Shown piece by piece: positions 35,435-44,444 of a stretch of 64,000 bases of DNA; within the stretch, counting starts at the first letter, position 1; each line of letters starts with the position of its first letter. The notes below the pieces were generated by a model. The model made no database searches and was not told the origin of the DNA. It saw nothing but the letters and a program-made list of their open reading frames with translations. Source of the stretch: Ruminococcus hominis. GTDB taxonomy: Bacteria > Bacillota > Clostridia > Lachnospirales > Lachnospiraceae. A program made the position numbers and the translations under genes. Where the stretch lies: assembly GCF_014287355.1 (NCBI RefSeq), contig NZ_JACOPE010000001.1, positions 1,860,001-1,924,000 on the forward strand. Reading direction: 5' to 3'.

Positions 35435-35466
35435 GATAAAATTCCTCCTCTGTTTTTTATGGACAA

Positions 35467-35496
35467 ATTATATATCCATTATTTTTCTTGTTTCAA
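35467..35496 (-). promoter_or_regulatory. Promoter of the DUF6110/P-type ATPase genes
   Basis: Minus strand TTGAAA (35491-35496), 18-base spacer, TATAAT (35467-35472). Confidence 0.6.
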
Positions 35497-35587
35497 GCCA
35501 ATTCTGTCTTATTGAGAAATTTTATCTAATAAGCCGCTTGCAAATGAGATTCGCTATCATTTATAATAATAAATTCATTTTTTGCGC

Positions 35588-36010
35588 TTATGCAAGTGCC
35601 GCTCCCAACTCCTTGCAAGCTGTAATTGCATCCTCATCAGGTGCATCATTGCATACAACACTGTCGCAGGCAAGTTCTATTCCTGCCTCCCTGCAATCGT
35701 CTTCCCAGTTTCTCATCCATTCTCCATCGCCCCATCCATAAGAACCGAACAGTGCAACCTTCTTTCCTGCCAGTGCCAATTTGCACTCGTCAAACAGTGG
35801 CTGGAATTCATCTTCCTCCAAAACTTCTGCACCCATTGCCGGGCATCCAAAGGCAATTGCATCGTAACCCTCTACATCTCCTGCCTGAAATGCATCTGCT
35901 GAATAGATAGAAGCATCTGCTCCATTTTCTTTCATTCCTTCCAGAACTGCATTTGCCATTTCCTCTGTATTTCCTGTTCCACTCCAAAATACGACTGCTG
36001 TTTTACTCAT
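35588..36010 (-). CDS. Flavodoxin (140 aa)
   Basis: Short-chain flavodoxin. The FMN phosphate loop is FWSGTGNTEEMA at residues 8-19, followed by AIAFGCPAMGAE and FGSYGWGDGEWM, the flavin-flanking loops, all in the expected order. It replaces ferredoxin as electron carrier when iron is scarce. It is the last gene of a three-gene iron-response cluster (DUF2325, DUF3793, flavodoxin), which supports that role. Confidence 0.93.
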   Translation of the reverse strand: MSKTAVVFWSGTGNTEEMANAVLEGMKENGADASIYSADAFQAGDVEGYDAIAFGCPAMGAEVLEEDEFQPLFDECKLALAGKKVALFGSYGWGDGEWMRNWEDDCREAGIELACDSVVCNDAPDEDAITACKELGAALA

Positions 36011-36049
36011 TTCTTATTTCCTCCATTTTCATTTATATCAAGTGATTTT

Positions 36050-36631
36050 TTAAGCCACTGTGAGCTTCTGTATGCTTCTTCCATTTCTCCAAAGCCGGTT
36101 ATATACATCTGTACATTTTTTATATTTGCAAAATGTTCTTTCTGCTTCTTCTTTATTGCAATAAACCTTCCAGCATCCAATGCAATGACAATTCTTTCCT
36201 TTATTAACAATAAAGCCGATCACATCATCCAATGGATATCCCAGGAACAATCCGATTTCATGTGGGAATGTTCCGTTTTCTTCTAAACGTTCAATCAAAT
36301 GAGAAATAGCATGATGCGGATCCGTATCCTGATATCCATATTTTCGAAGCAAGTTCATCACTCCTGGTTTTTCCAGATCTTGTTGCAACTTTTTCATGCG
36401 GCAGACATAAATCAACGCCCTGTTTTCTTGTTTTTGTAATATAAACAGACTTAATCCTTTTTCTTTCATCTCTTTTTCCCAATACATTATACTCATTTCA
36501 AGTGATTGTATACATGTATATTTGCATGTAAATAAATTTGCGGTTTTAAGAGATGCCAGTGTAGGGGCACAATGCATGATCAAGCACTGCTCCAGCCCTT
36601 TTGCAGTGTTTCCCATATTACGTTTCTTCAT
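36050..36631 (-). CDS. DUF3793-family protein (193 aa)
   Basis: Matches the DUF3793 pattern: LIMHCAPTLASLKTANLFTC near the N-terminus, then RALIYVCRMKKLQQDL and the hallmark FPHEIGLFLGYPLDDVIGFI followed by GCWKVYCNKEEAERTF and CTDVYNRL. It contains seven to eight Cys residues and no membrane segment. The family is of unknown function but recurs in clostridia with flavodoxin and DUF2325 genes, suggesting a part in iron limitation or redox. The final residues GRSIQKLTVA end 39 bases before the flavodoxin start. Confidence 0.85.
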   Translation of the reverse strand: MKKRNMGNTAKGLEQCLIMHCAPTLASLKTANLFTCKYTCIQSLEMSIMYWEKEMKEKGLSLFILQKQENRALIYVCRMKKLQQDLEKPGVMNLLRKYGYQDTDPHHAISHLIERLEENGTFPHEIGLFLGYPLDDVIGFIVNKGKNCHCIGCWKVYCNKEEAERTFCKYKKCTDVYNRLWRNGRSIQKLTVA

Positions 36632-36656
36632 ATCTGCAATCCTTTCACTTTATTAT

Positions 36657-36938
36657 TTATGCACAGCAAGATTTCAAAATTTCTGTCAATGCATTCTGGC
36701 TACTTGTATGTGAACGCACAACATCTGTTTTTGAACTGTCAATTTCATCCAAAGCTGTTTTTACCATCTTATGTGACACTGTGTTTGTAAATAATACAAG
36801 AAGATCTGGACATCCAATCTGTTTATCAAAATCCGCCTTCATGTGTGTAAATACTTTTACCTTGCATTTGTAGGATTTACATATTTTCTTATACTGGGCT
36901 ACCATTCTGTCATGCCCTCCGACAATTACTATGCTCAT
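36657..36938 (-). CDS. DUF2325-family protein (93 aa)
   Basis: The fold begins MSIVIVGGHDRMVAQYKKIC, a Rossmann-like strand-loop-helix, then KVFTHMKADF, the DLLVLFTNTVSHKMVKTAL core and VVRSHTSSQNALTEIL. These are characteristic of DUF2325. Function unknown. As first gene of the cluster it is under the promoter with the tandem GTTAG/CTAAC operator, so it is probably induced by metal limitation together with DUF3793 and flavodoxin. GGAGGAAAAA precedes the ATG closely. Confidence 0.85.
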   Translation of the reverse strand: MSIVIVGGHDRMVAQYKKICKSYKCKVKVFTHMKADFDKQIGCPDLLVLFTNTVSHKMVKTALDEIDSSKTDVVRSHTSSQNALTEILKSCCA

Positions 36939-37006
36939 TTTTCCTCCTGTTTCTGATTGTTAAAATCTTGCATTCTCTATTTTCGTGTTACCTTCAATTA
37001 TCATTT

Positions 37007-37044
37007 GTTAGCTCTTTCTAACTACATGGTTAGTATATTCTAAC
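37007..37044 (-). promoter_or_regulatory. Tandem GTTAG-N6-CTAAC operator
   Basis: Two perfect inverted repeats, GTTAG-N6-CTAAC at 37007-37022 and 37029-37044, with every half-site 11 bases from the next. The upstream copy overlaps the -10 box. The half-sites resemble DtxR/IdeR-type boxes (TTAG...CTAA), which bind iron- or manganese-loaded repressors. Confidence 0.75.
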
Positions 37045-37060
37045 TTTCTATCCTTGTCAA
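37032..37060 (-). promoter_or_regulatory. Promoter of the DUF2325-DUF3793-flavodoxin cluster
   Basis: Perfect TTGACA (37055-37060), 17-base spacer, TATACT (37032-37037) on the minus strand. Confidence 0.8.
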
Positions 37061-37152
37061 TTCTATTCCATGATAATTTTTCTCATTTACTTTCTTCTAT
37101 ATGTGAGATTTTTCATATACTATACAACCTTACAACATTCTCCTCGAAAATT

Positions 37153-37169
37153 AATGACCATTCGTCATT
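37153..37169 (+). promoter_or_regulatory. Palindrome upstream of the YhgE genes, TetR-like operator
   Basis: AATGACCATTCGTCATT has perfect 6-bp arms around five bases. TGAC-N5-GTCA is a common form of TetR/AcrR-type operators, and such regulators often control YhgE/Pip genes. No regulator gene lies in the window. Confidence 0.45.
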
Positions 37170-37262
37170 TTTGCTTATAGAAATCATTTTTACTTTCTGA
37201 TATACTGGTGTTAAATTGAGATTTTATACATACTCGTTGTTAAAGGAGGATTTTTATTTAGG

Positions 37263-39802
37263 ATGAAGACAACACTTCAAATATTCAAACGTGACTGCAA
37301 GCGTTTGCTTCGCAATCCTGTTGCCATGCTTGTTGTGATCGGCGTCTGTATTCTGCCATCGCTTTACGCCTGGTTCAACATTGCTGCTAACATGGATCCA
37401 TACAGCAATACAAAAGGAATTAAAGTAGCAATTGCCAGCAATGATGCCGGAGCTTGCTCCGATAAGATTTCCCTCAATGCAGGTTCTTCGCTTATTGAAC
37501 AATTAGAAAAAATAATTCTCTTGGATGGACTTTCGTAGATGAAGATGCCGCTATTGAAGGTGTAAGGTCCGGAAAATATTACGCTGCTATTGTGATTCCT
37601 GAAGATTTCAGCGAATCTCTTCTAAGTATCATCAGTGGCGAACCTCAGAACCCGGTTTTAGATTATTATGTAAATGAGAAGAAAAATGCGATTGCTCCAA
37701 AGATCACAGACACCGGAGCCGGTACGATTCAGCAGGAAATCAACGATACTTTTTCCAATGTTGCTGCTGAAACGATCTCGAATCTGATTATTAAATCTGT
37801 CTCGAAAGTATCCGGTAATATGAGTGATATGAATACGGAGACACTTCGCTCCATTTCTGATATTCAAAAGAATCTGGATGACTATCAGACTACTTTGAAG
37901 AATTTTCAGGAAACGGTAAAGAGCAGCTCTTCGATTATCGCAGACACGCAAGCCGCTTTGGATTCTGTCAATACAGCTGCTTTATCCGGTGCAAAAACAC
38001 TTTCCAGTGCGTCTGATATATTAAATACCAGCCGCAGTGCAATTGGAACATTTTCTTCGACATTCTCTCAGAGCTTGTCCGATGGAGACCAATTGTTGAG
38101 CAATATTTACGGTTCTGCTTCTGACAAGCTTGGAACAATTGAAAATGATATGCTAACGATTAACGGGAATATAAGTAACAGTATTGCTTCTGTCCAGAAT
38201 CTGATTGATTTGAATAATGAAGTAATTAACGATTTAAAAGTGATGACCTCTCATATTTCAAATGAAGAGCTTGTCGCAGCTTTAAATAGTAAGATTGCTG
38301 ATTTGGAAAGTCAAAATGCTAAATTGCAGGAACTTGTCAATTCTTTAAAAGCCGGAAATGACAATATAGCAACCTCTTTAAATGGTGCTTCTACTGCACG
38401 TACACAATTAAGCACACTTGTATCGCAGAGTAAACAGTCCTTGAGGGATTACCAGAACTCTATGAATCAGACATTGTTGCCGACTTTAAATCAGTCACTG
38501 GATACATTTTCTACATTAAGTGGAAATCTTTCCGCCACAATGAATGGAATTTCTCCTTCTATTACTCAGTTGAAATCCATCCTTGGACAGCTCGACAGCA
38601 GCTTAAAAGACAGTGCTTCTGTTCTTGACTCGACCGGCACTGCACTTCAGACAGTAAATGATAAGCTTTCCAGCCTCACAACGGATTTAAAAGCCTTGCA
38701 AAGCTCCAGTGCATATCAGCAGTTTCTTTCTCTAAAAGGAATTGATGCAGATGGTATTTCAACTTTTATGTCATCACCGGTAACTGTTGATACAGAAGTA
38801 CTCTACGATGTAAAGAATTATGGTTCTGCCATGACGCCATTTTACACAAATCTGGCTCTTTGGGTAGGTGGACTGATTCTGGTTTCTATTTTCAAACAAG
38901 AGGTAGATTTTGATGAAAAAATTCCAAATGCAACTGCAACTCAGTGTTATTTTGGCCGTTTTCTTCTATTTCTGAGCATCGGACTTATTCAGAGTGTCAT
39001 CGTATGTGCCGGTGATATCTGGCTTATTAAAGCCCAATGCAATGAACCTGCCGCTTTTATTTTTGCCGGAATGGTATGCTCCGTTGTTTATGTCAGTCTG
39101 ATTTATGCAATGGCACTTGCATTTAAACACATTGGTAAGGCATTGTGCGTGCTTCTGGTTATTTTGCAGATTCCAGGATCATCTGGTACTTATCCAATTG
39201 AGATGATGCCAGCTTTCTTCCAGAATCTTCATCCACTCCTTCCATTTTCGTATGGAATCAGTGCAATGCGTGAAGCTATTGCTGGAATGTATGCTCACAA
39301 CTATCGTAGAAATTTATTGATCATGCTTGTATTCCTTGGAATCGCATTTCTCATCGGTCTTGGACTTCGTCCTCTGCTGATGAACCTAAATTACCTGTTT
39401 GACCGCAGACTTGCTGTTACAGATTTGATGTTGTGTGAGACTTCCAGTACAGAACGAAACACTCAGCAAGTATCTATGATTTATAAAGCAATGCTCTACA
39501 ATGAAGTTACACGCAAGGAATTGACCGATAAGGCGGAAAAATTTGAACGCACTTATTCGAGACGAATCCGTCGTGGATTCAATTGCATTTTTATACTTGC
39601 TTTTGTTTTTCTGATTCTGATGTTCAGTTTGGAATCTAAGCTTGTATTTTTAATTTTGTGGATTGTTTCCGTAGTTGTATTGGCATTTTACTTGATTATT
39701 ATGGAATACATCCACGACAAAACACAGAAGCAATTAGAACTTGCCAAGTTATCTGAAGATGAATTATTAAAACTTTTGAAGAAAGGAAATGAACGATCAT
39801 GA
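37263..39802 (+). pseudogene. YhgE/Pip-type membrane protein with a -1 frameshift in an A run
   Basis: The first frame (37263-37538) encodes MKTTLQIFKRDCKRLLRNP, a membrane segment and YAWFNIAANMDPYSNT. It then leaves frame after EQLEK at a run of six A (37507-37512). Adding one A restores NNSLGWTFVDEDAAIEGV and joins it to the second frame, SGKYYAAIVIPEDFSES, which aligns residue by residue with the intact paralogue downstream. The remainder is a long Ser/Thr-rich coiled-coil-like extracellular region and five to six C-terminal membrane segments (ABC-2-like), with an extra cytoplasmic helical tail. YhgE/Pip proteins are large membrane proteins of uncertain function. Without slippage or sequencing error the product is not made in full. 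The last 4 bases overlap the paralogue. Confidence 0.85.
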
Positions 39803-41994
39803 GAAATATCCTGGAAATTTTTAAACGTGACATCGTGCGGATTAAAACAAATGTAATCGCATTGCTGGTCATCCTCGGAATCACGATTGTTCCGCCACTT
39901 TATGCATGGTTTAATATTGCTGCAAGCTGGGACCCTTATGGTAATACAAGTAGCTTAAAGGTTGCTGTTGCAAGCGTGGACGAGGGATATGAAGGGGATT
40001 TGATTCCTCTGAATATCAACATTGGTGACAATGTTCTTTCTGCTCTTCGTGAAAATACGCAATTAGACTGGGTGTTTACTACAAAGGATAAAGCAACGAA
40101 GGGTGTAAAATCCGGAAAGTACTATGCCGCTGTTATCATTCCTGAAAATTTCAGTAAAGATATGATGAGCATTTTCTCAAGTGATATCGAAAACCCAAAA
40201 ATCACTTACTATTATAATGCGAAGGAAAATGCGATTGCACCGAAGATTACCGACAAGGGAGCGAGTGCAATCCAAAAACAGGTTAATTCTGTATTTATAG
40301 AAACGATATCCGAAACTGCACTTGTAGCACTTCAGTCTGTATCTGATATGGCAGATGAAAGTGGAGCTGATGTGATTCTTAATAACCTTTTAAATAACCT
40401 GAGCGCTATTTCAAATGATTTGACTGCTGCGTCCGGTACAATCCAGTCCTTTTCAAACCTGACCGGTTCTGCCAAGAATATGCTGGACACAACCTCAGAA
40501 TTTTTAACTGAGTCAAAAACGCATTCGGACAGCAGCTTAGCTTCTTTGAAAAATACGAAAAATTCATTTTCCGACGTAAAAACATCTATCAGTGGCGCAA
40601 CCGATGGAATTAACGCAGCAATTTCCGGAAGCCAGAGCTTTTACACACAGCTCTCTTCCATTATTGACGATGCGTTTGCATCACAATCAGGAAGTGCAGA
40701 AACGCTTGCTAATACGTTAAATGGCCTGGGGGATAAGATTACTCCGATCATCAATGGGTATCAGACACTTAGCCAGGCATTCTCTGATTTGAAAAATACG
40801 CTTCCTGATGAACTACCGAGTGGTATTGCAGACGAACTAGATTCTATTATCCGTCGTTTGAACAGTGCTGTTGCAACTCAGCAAAATTTGCAGAACAAGT
40901 TATACCAGTCTGCACAGGATATACAGAATTCGCCTGCTAACATTGCCGCCGCAAAGGCTGAGCTTGATCAACTGATCCAAACAAGCAGCAACAGCCTTGT
41001 TTCCATAAAAAATGACTACGAAAATAATGTGGAAAATAGTTTGAATACTCTGTTTGATTCTCTTGGAACGACAAGCTCAACCATTTCTACTTTATTTACA
41101 CAATTGGATACAACAGCGGACAATATCCATAAGCTGTCAGGTTCTGCCTCTTCTGATCTTGCAAAGATTCAGACTACATTGTCAGACACCTCAGCACTGA
41201 TTGACAAGACGTCAAAAAGGATGAACACAACGATTGACCAGTTGAAGAAAATCAAAAGCAGCGGGGATTACAAACAGCTACAGCAGATTTTATCTGGAAA
41301 CAGTGAAACAATTGCCAGCTTTTTATCTTCTCCTGTTACATTAAAAACACATGAAATTTATCCTGTGGCAAATTATGGTTCAGCAATGGCACCATTCTAT
41401 TCTGTCCTCTCCATCTGGGTAGGAGGTATTGTACTGGTTGCCATCTTAAAAGTAACGGTTTCGGCTTCTTCGACCGCCGGACTCAAAAACCTAAAACCAT
41501 ATCAGGTTTATCTTGGCCGCTATCCGATTTTCCTGATTGTAGGACTTTTACAAACTACCTTAATCTGCCTTGGTGATTTGTATTATTTACAGATTCAATG
41601 TGAGCATCCGTTTTTATTTTTACTTGCAGGATGGTTTAGCAGTATCGTATATGTAAATATCATTTACACGCTGACCGTCTCCTTCGGAGACATCGGCAAA
41701 GCAATCTGCGTGATTTTACTCGTAGTACAGGTTGCAGGTTCCGGTGGAACCTTCCCGATTGAGACTGCTCCTCCATTCTTTAGGGCTGTATATCCATTGC
41801 TGCCATTTGTACACAGTATGACTGCTATGCGCGAATGCGTCGCCGGAATGTATGGTTCAGCTTATTGGGTACAAATGGGAATTTTAGGAATTTTCCTGAT
41901 TATTTCTTTGTTCTTTGGATTGGTATTGAGAAATCCGATCATCAAGTTAAATGATGCTTTTATGGAGAAATTGGAAAGTACACATTTGATTTAA
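39799..41994 (+). CDS. YhgE/Pip-family membrane protein (731 aa)
   Basis: N-terminal MRNILEIFKRDIVRIKTNV, one membrane segment with PPLYAWFNIAASWDPYGNT (the YhgE/Pip N-terminal hallmark), then about 450 extracellular residues. These are rich in Ser, Asn, Thr and Leu heptads (coiled-coil/helical repeats such as SASSDLAKIQTTLSDTS). Five membrane segments follow, with GGTFPIETAPPFFRAVYPLLPF in the ABC-2-like domain (quoted in part). Relatives include phage infection protein and the EsaA/YueB components that act as surface receptors or in type VII secretion, but no WXG100 genes are here. It overlaps the frameshifted paralogue by 4 bases (ATGA), so the two were a coupled pair. Confidence 0.88.
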   Translation: MRNILEIFKRDIVRIKTNVIALLVILGITIVPPLYAWFNIAASWDPYGNTSSLKVAVASVDEGYEGDLIPLNINIGDNVLSALRENTQLDWVFTTKDKATKGVKSGKYYAAVIIPENFSKDMMSIFSSDIENPKITYYYNAKENAIAPKITDKGASAIQKQVNSVFIETISETALVALQSVSDMADESGADVILNNLLNNLSAISNDLTAASGTIQSFSNLTGSAKNMLDTTSEFLTESKTHSDSSLASLKNTKNSFSDVKTSISGATDGINAAISGSQSFYTQLSSIIDDAFASQSGSAETLANTLNGLGDKITPIINGYQTLSQAFSDLKNTLPDELPSGIADELDSIIRRLNSAVATQQNLQNKLYQSAQDIQNSPANIAAAKAELDQLIQTSSNSLVSIKNDYENNVENSLNTLFDSLGTTSSTISTLFTQLDTTADNIHKLSGSASSDLAKIQTTLSDTSALIDKTSKRMNTTIDQLKKIKSSGDYKQLQQILSGNSETIASFLSSPVTLKTHEIYPVANYGSAMAPFYSVLSIWVGGIVLVAILKVTVSASSTAGLKNLKPYQVYLGRYPIFLIVGLLQTTLICLGDLYYLQIQCEHPFLFLLAGWFSSIVYVNIIYTLTVSFGDIGKAICVILLVVQVAGSGGTFPIETAPPFFRAVYPLLPFVHSMTAMRECVAGMYGSAYWVQMGILGIFLIISLFFGLVLRNPIIKLNDAFMEKLESTHLI

Positions 41995-42016
41995 AGAGCG
42001 AGAGAAGGAACAAGGG

Positions 42017-42086
42017 GAGCCAAAGGGGACGGGGTTAATGGCTTTTTTGCAAGCAAAAAAGCCATTAACCCCGTCCCCTTTGGCTC
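42017..42086. repeat. GGGGACGGGG palindrome between convergent genes
   Basis: Perfect 70-bp palindrome: GAGCCAAAGGGGACGGGG, TTAATGGCTTTTTTGC, AA, and the exact inverse. It starts 22 bases after the YhgE stop and ends 1 base before the radical SAM stop on the other strand, so it could end transcripts from both sides. Confidence 0.9.
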
Positions 42087-42087
42087 G

Positions 42088-42702
42088 TCAATCCTCCCAA
42101 GGTCGGATTCGGTATGTTACTCCAAGATCTTCACAAATCTTCGCACACTGTGCTTCTTCTTCTTTTGTCAATGTTGTATCGACTGTTGACAATACAACAT
42201 GTGGTACATACTGTTTTACTTCTTTTACAAAATCGAGCATTCCACGATACGCTTTATCTCCAAAAATGCTGCGGACCAATTCATTGTATTTCTGCTCATT
42301 TGGTGTATTTAAGCTGATTGAAATTGTATCTACCAAGCCTTTAAATTCTGGTGCTGTATCACGTTTATTGATCAGACTTGCCTGTCCGTTTGTATTCACA
42401 CGAATTGGTTTCTGATATGTCTCTTTTACGAATTTTGCAACTTCAAGCAACGCATCTAATCTTTCTGTAGGCTCTCCAAATCCGCAAAATACAACTTCGT
42501 CAAACTTTGTCATATCGAATTTTTTAAACTCTTCTTTTACTTCTTCTACTGTTGGTTCATGTTCAAGCCAAAGTGAATCGGACTCTTCCATGTGATCTCT
42601 TGTCTGTCTCAAACAAAATGTACAGGCGCAAGAGCAACGATTTGTCAGGTTTACATACAAGTTGTTATGCACTTTATATAAGATTGTCATTGATTTTCTC
42701 AT
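42088..42702 (-). CDS. TatD-associated radical SAM protein (204 aa)
   Basis: The radical SAM cluster motif is CSCACTFC (Cys at first, fifth and eighth positions, C-x3-C-x2-C), near residue 20, preceded by YKVHNNLYVNLTNR. FCGFGEPTER provides the SAM-binding GGE-like motif, and IRVNTNGQA and SISLNTPNEQKYN follow. This is the short subfamily usually linked to TatD nucleases; no tatD is in the window. Reaction unknown. AAAAGGAGAAA precedes the ATG. The product is predicted cytosolic with one 4Fe-4S cluster. Confidence 0.85.
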   Translation of the reverse strand: MRKSMTILYKVHNNLYVNLTNRCSCACTFCLRQTRDHMEESDSLWLEHEPTVEEVKEEFKKFDMTKFDEVVFCGFGEPTERLDALLEVAKFVKETYQKPIRVNTNGQASLINKRDTAPEFKGLVDTISISLNTPNEQKYNELVRSIFGDKAYRGMLDFVKEVKQYVPHVVLSTVDTTLTKEEEAQCAKICEDLGVTYRIRPWED

Positions 42703-42721
42703 TGTATTTTTCTCCTTTTCT

Positions 42722-43561
42722 TTATCTTTTTCTGTTCAATGTGTGTAGTACCTCTTCAAAGCATACACCGTCTGTTACAGGAATATCCAGTTCTATTGAG
42801 CGTAAAATACATTTTTTAATAAATAAAGATGCTCTTTTTACAGAATCATGAAAATTTACTCCATTGACAGCGTCTGCTGAAATGATTGCAGAGAAAATAT
42901 CTCCTGTTCCGGAACGCTGTGTTCCAACCTTCTGAGTCTTAACGATAGATGGCTCCGTTCCTTTTTCATAGCAGAAATTGCAAATATAACTCTTCTGAGA
43001 TACTCCGGTTATAACAACTTTTTCCGGCCCTTGTTCGGAAAGTTTTTCTGCCAATTCAATTACCTCCGCAACTTTCCAGTCTTCTTTATATGGCGTATCC
43101 GTCAAAATACATGCTTCTGTCAGGTTTGGAGTTAAAATATCAGCCTTGCACGCCAGCTGCTTCATACGTTGACACATTTCCTCTGTATATGTTGAATACG
43201 TTTTTCCATAATCTCCCATAACCGGATCTACGATAACTAATGTATCTTTTGATTTAAATTCAGAAATAAATTCCTGCACGATTCGTATTTGTTCCGCTGA
43301 ACCCAAAAATCCAGTGCTGATTCCATTGAATTTCAAATCCAACTTTTTCCATTCTTCCATATAAGGCTCCATATTTTTTGTAAAATCTTCAAAAAAGAAT
43401 GATGGAAAACCCGTATGATTAGAAAAAATAGATGTTGGCAATGGGCAGCACTGTACCTTTAACATTGAAATAATGGGCAGGGACACTGCAATTGAGCAGC
43501 GTCCAAACCCAGAAATATCATTTATAACAGCTATTTTCTTTTGATGATTGTGTGATGTCAT
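42722..43561 (-). CDS. pdxY: Pyridoxal/pyridoxamine kinase (279 aa)
   Basis: Ribokinase-like kinase: IAVINDISGFGRCSIAVSLP at the N-terminus, ISTGFLGSAEQI, VDPVMGDYGKTYSTY, ILTPNLTEACILTD and the anion-hole/catalytic motif RSGTGDIFSAI (GTGD with the catalytic Asp). These are PdxY/PdxK landmarks. It phosphorylates pyridoxal, pyridoxine or pyridoxamine in vitamin B6 salvage. The downstream-facing neighbour on the same strand, 4 bases upstream of it, is an ECF S component, which together indicates uptake plus trapping of vitamin B6. The exact vitamer preference is not visible. Confidence 0.88.
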   Translation of the reverse strand: MTSHNHQKKIAVINDISGFGRCSIAVSLPIISMLKVQCCPLPTSIFSNHTGFPSFFFEDFTKNMEPYMEEWKKLDLKFNGISTGFLGSAEQIRIVQEFISEFKSKDTLVIVDPVMGDYGKTYSTYTEEMCQRMKQLACKADILTPNLTEACILTDTPYKEDWKVAEVIELAEKLSEQGPEKVVITGVSQKSYICNFCYEKGTEPSIVKTQKVGTQRSGTGDIFSAIISADAVNGVNFHDSVKRASLFIKKCILRSIELDIPVTDGVCFEEVLHTLNRKR

Positions 43562-43564
43562 CTG

Positions 43565-44089
43565 TTATACTCCTTCTGAGATAAATTTTGAAGCATGGCA
43601 CTTTTCCATAACAAATCCCAGAACATAGAATCCAATAATTCCAATAATTCCTTCTGTTGTCAGTCCAGGTACCTGTGCAAGTCCTGTCGCAACACTTCCA
43701 TACATGATTCCACCGGCAATTGTATATCCTGCAATCATAATTACGATAGAAACCACTGCTCCGATAAATGTTCTAGCTGACAGCATACGTGCAGGTGTTT
43801 TCCCTGCATGTGTAACTTTTGAACCTGCATATCCCATAATACCCTTAATAATCAAAGTAGGCAATACCCACTGCGGATATCCTGTCAATAAATCTGACAA
43901 TGCAGAACCAACACCGCCGGCTAAAAGCCCGATATCCCAAGGGAATAAATACGAACACAGAAGAATACAAATATTTCCTAAATGCATATAACCAAGCGGA
44001 ATCGGAATATGAATGATTGCTGTTGATATGCAGACAAGCGCAATTGATAAGGCTGCAATTGTAATTTTTTTTGCTGAAAATCTTTTCAT
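43565..44089 (-). CDS. ECF transporter S component, probably for vitamin B6 (174 aa)
   Basis: Six membrane segments and an N-terminal ECF-type start (KKITIAALSIALVCIS), with the AlaxxxAla-type helix expected to contact the EcfT subunit. HLGNICILLCSYLFPWDIGLLAGGVGSAL (quoted in part) and FYVLGFVMEK are typical S-component segments. GGAGAG lies 8 bases before the ATG at 44089; an in-frame ATG five codons upstream has no usable ribosome site. Its position 4 bases before a pyridoxal kinase gene supports a B6-vitamer substrate (PdxU-like); this is inference from context. The shared EcfAA'T module is not in the window. Confidence 0.8.
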   Translation of the reverse strand: MKRFSAKKITIAALSIALVCISTAIIHIPIPLGYMHLGNICILLCSYLFPWDIGLLAGGVGSALSDLLTGYPQWVLPTLIIKGIMGYAGSKVTHAGKTPARMLSARTFIGAVVSIVIMIAGYTIAGGIMYGSVATGLAQVPGLTTEGIIGIIGFYVLGFVMEKCHASKFISEGV

Positions 44090-44203
44090 AAATAATCTCT
44101 CCATTCCTCACAGAAACTTTTCTGTATTTTCATTTTTCCAAATCATAACACATGATTGGATTGATAGAAACAGCCAGAATCGTTAAATTTAACCAGTCCA
44201 GTT

Positions 44204-44297
44204 TGCCAAATGGGGACGGAGTTCAGTGGCTTTTTCACGTGTGAAAAAGCCACTGAACTCCGTCCCCATTTGGCACTTAACTCCGTCCTCGTTCATC
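44204..44297. repeat. GGGGACGGAG palindrome between divergent genes
   Basis: Perfect 72-bp palindrome (44204-44275): TGCCAAATGGGGACGGAG, TTCAGTGGCTTTTTCAC, GT and inverse, then a partial extra copy (CTTAACTCCGTCC). GGAG replaces GGGG in both arms, so pairing is kept. It occupies the middle of the 340-base gap between the divergently transcribed ECF S and membrane-protein genes, so it is not at a gene end here. I see no other element in that gap except an AT-rich promoter region near 44330-44370. Confidence 0.88.
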
Positions 44298-44444
44298 CTT
44301 AATTTTAATTTTTTATGAATTTTACATTTTTTTACTTGTCTTCGCCAAAAAAACATTATAGGATATACTACATTGATTATTTCAATATAATCATTTTAAC
44401 ATTTTATAATTATCATATTTAAAAGAAAGGGGTTTTTATTTTTC

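Noticed and set aside
36007..36210. 67-codon minus-strand frame next to flavodoxin
   Set aside because: It overlaps the DUF3793 gene in another frame and has no family resemblance; the DUF3793 frame matches its family through the C-terminus.
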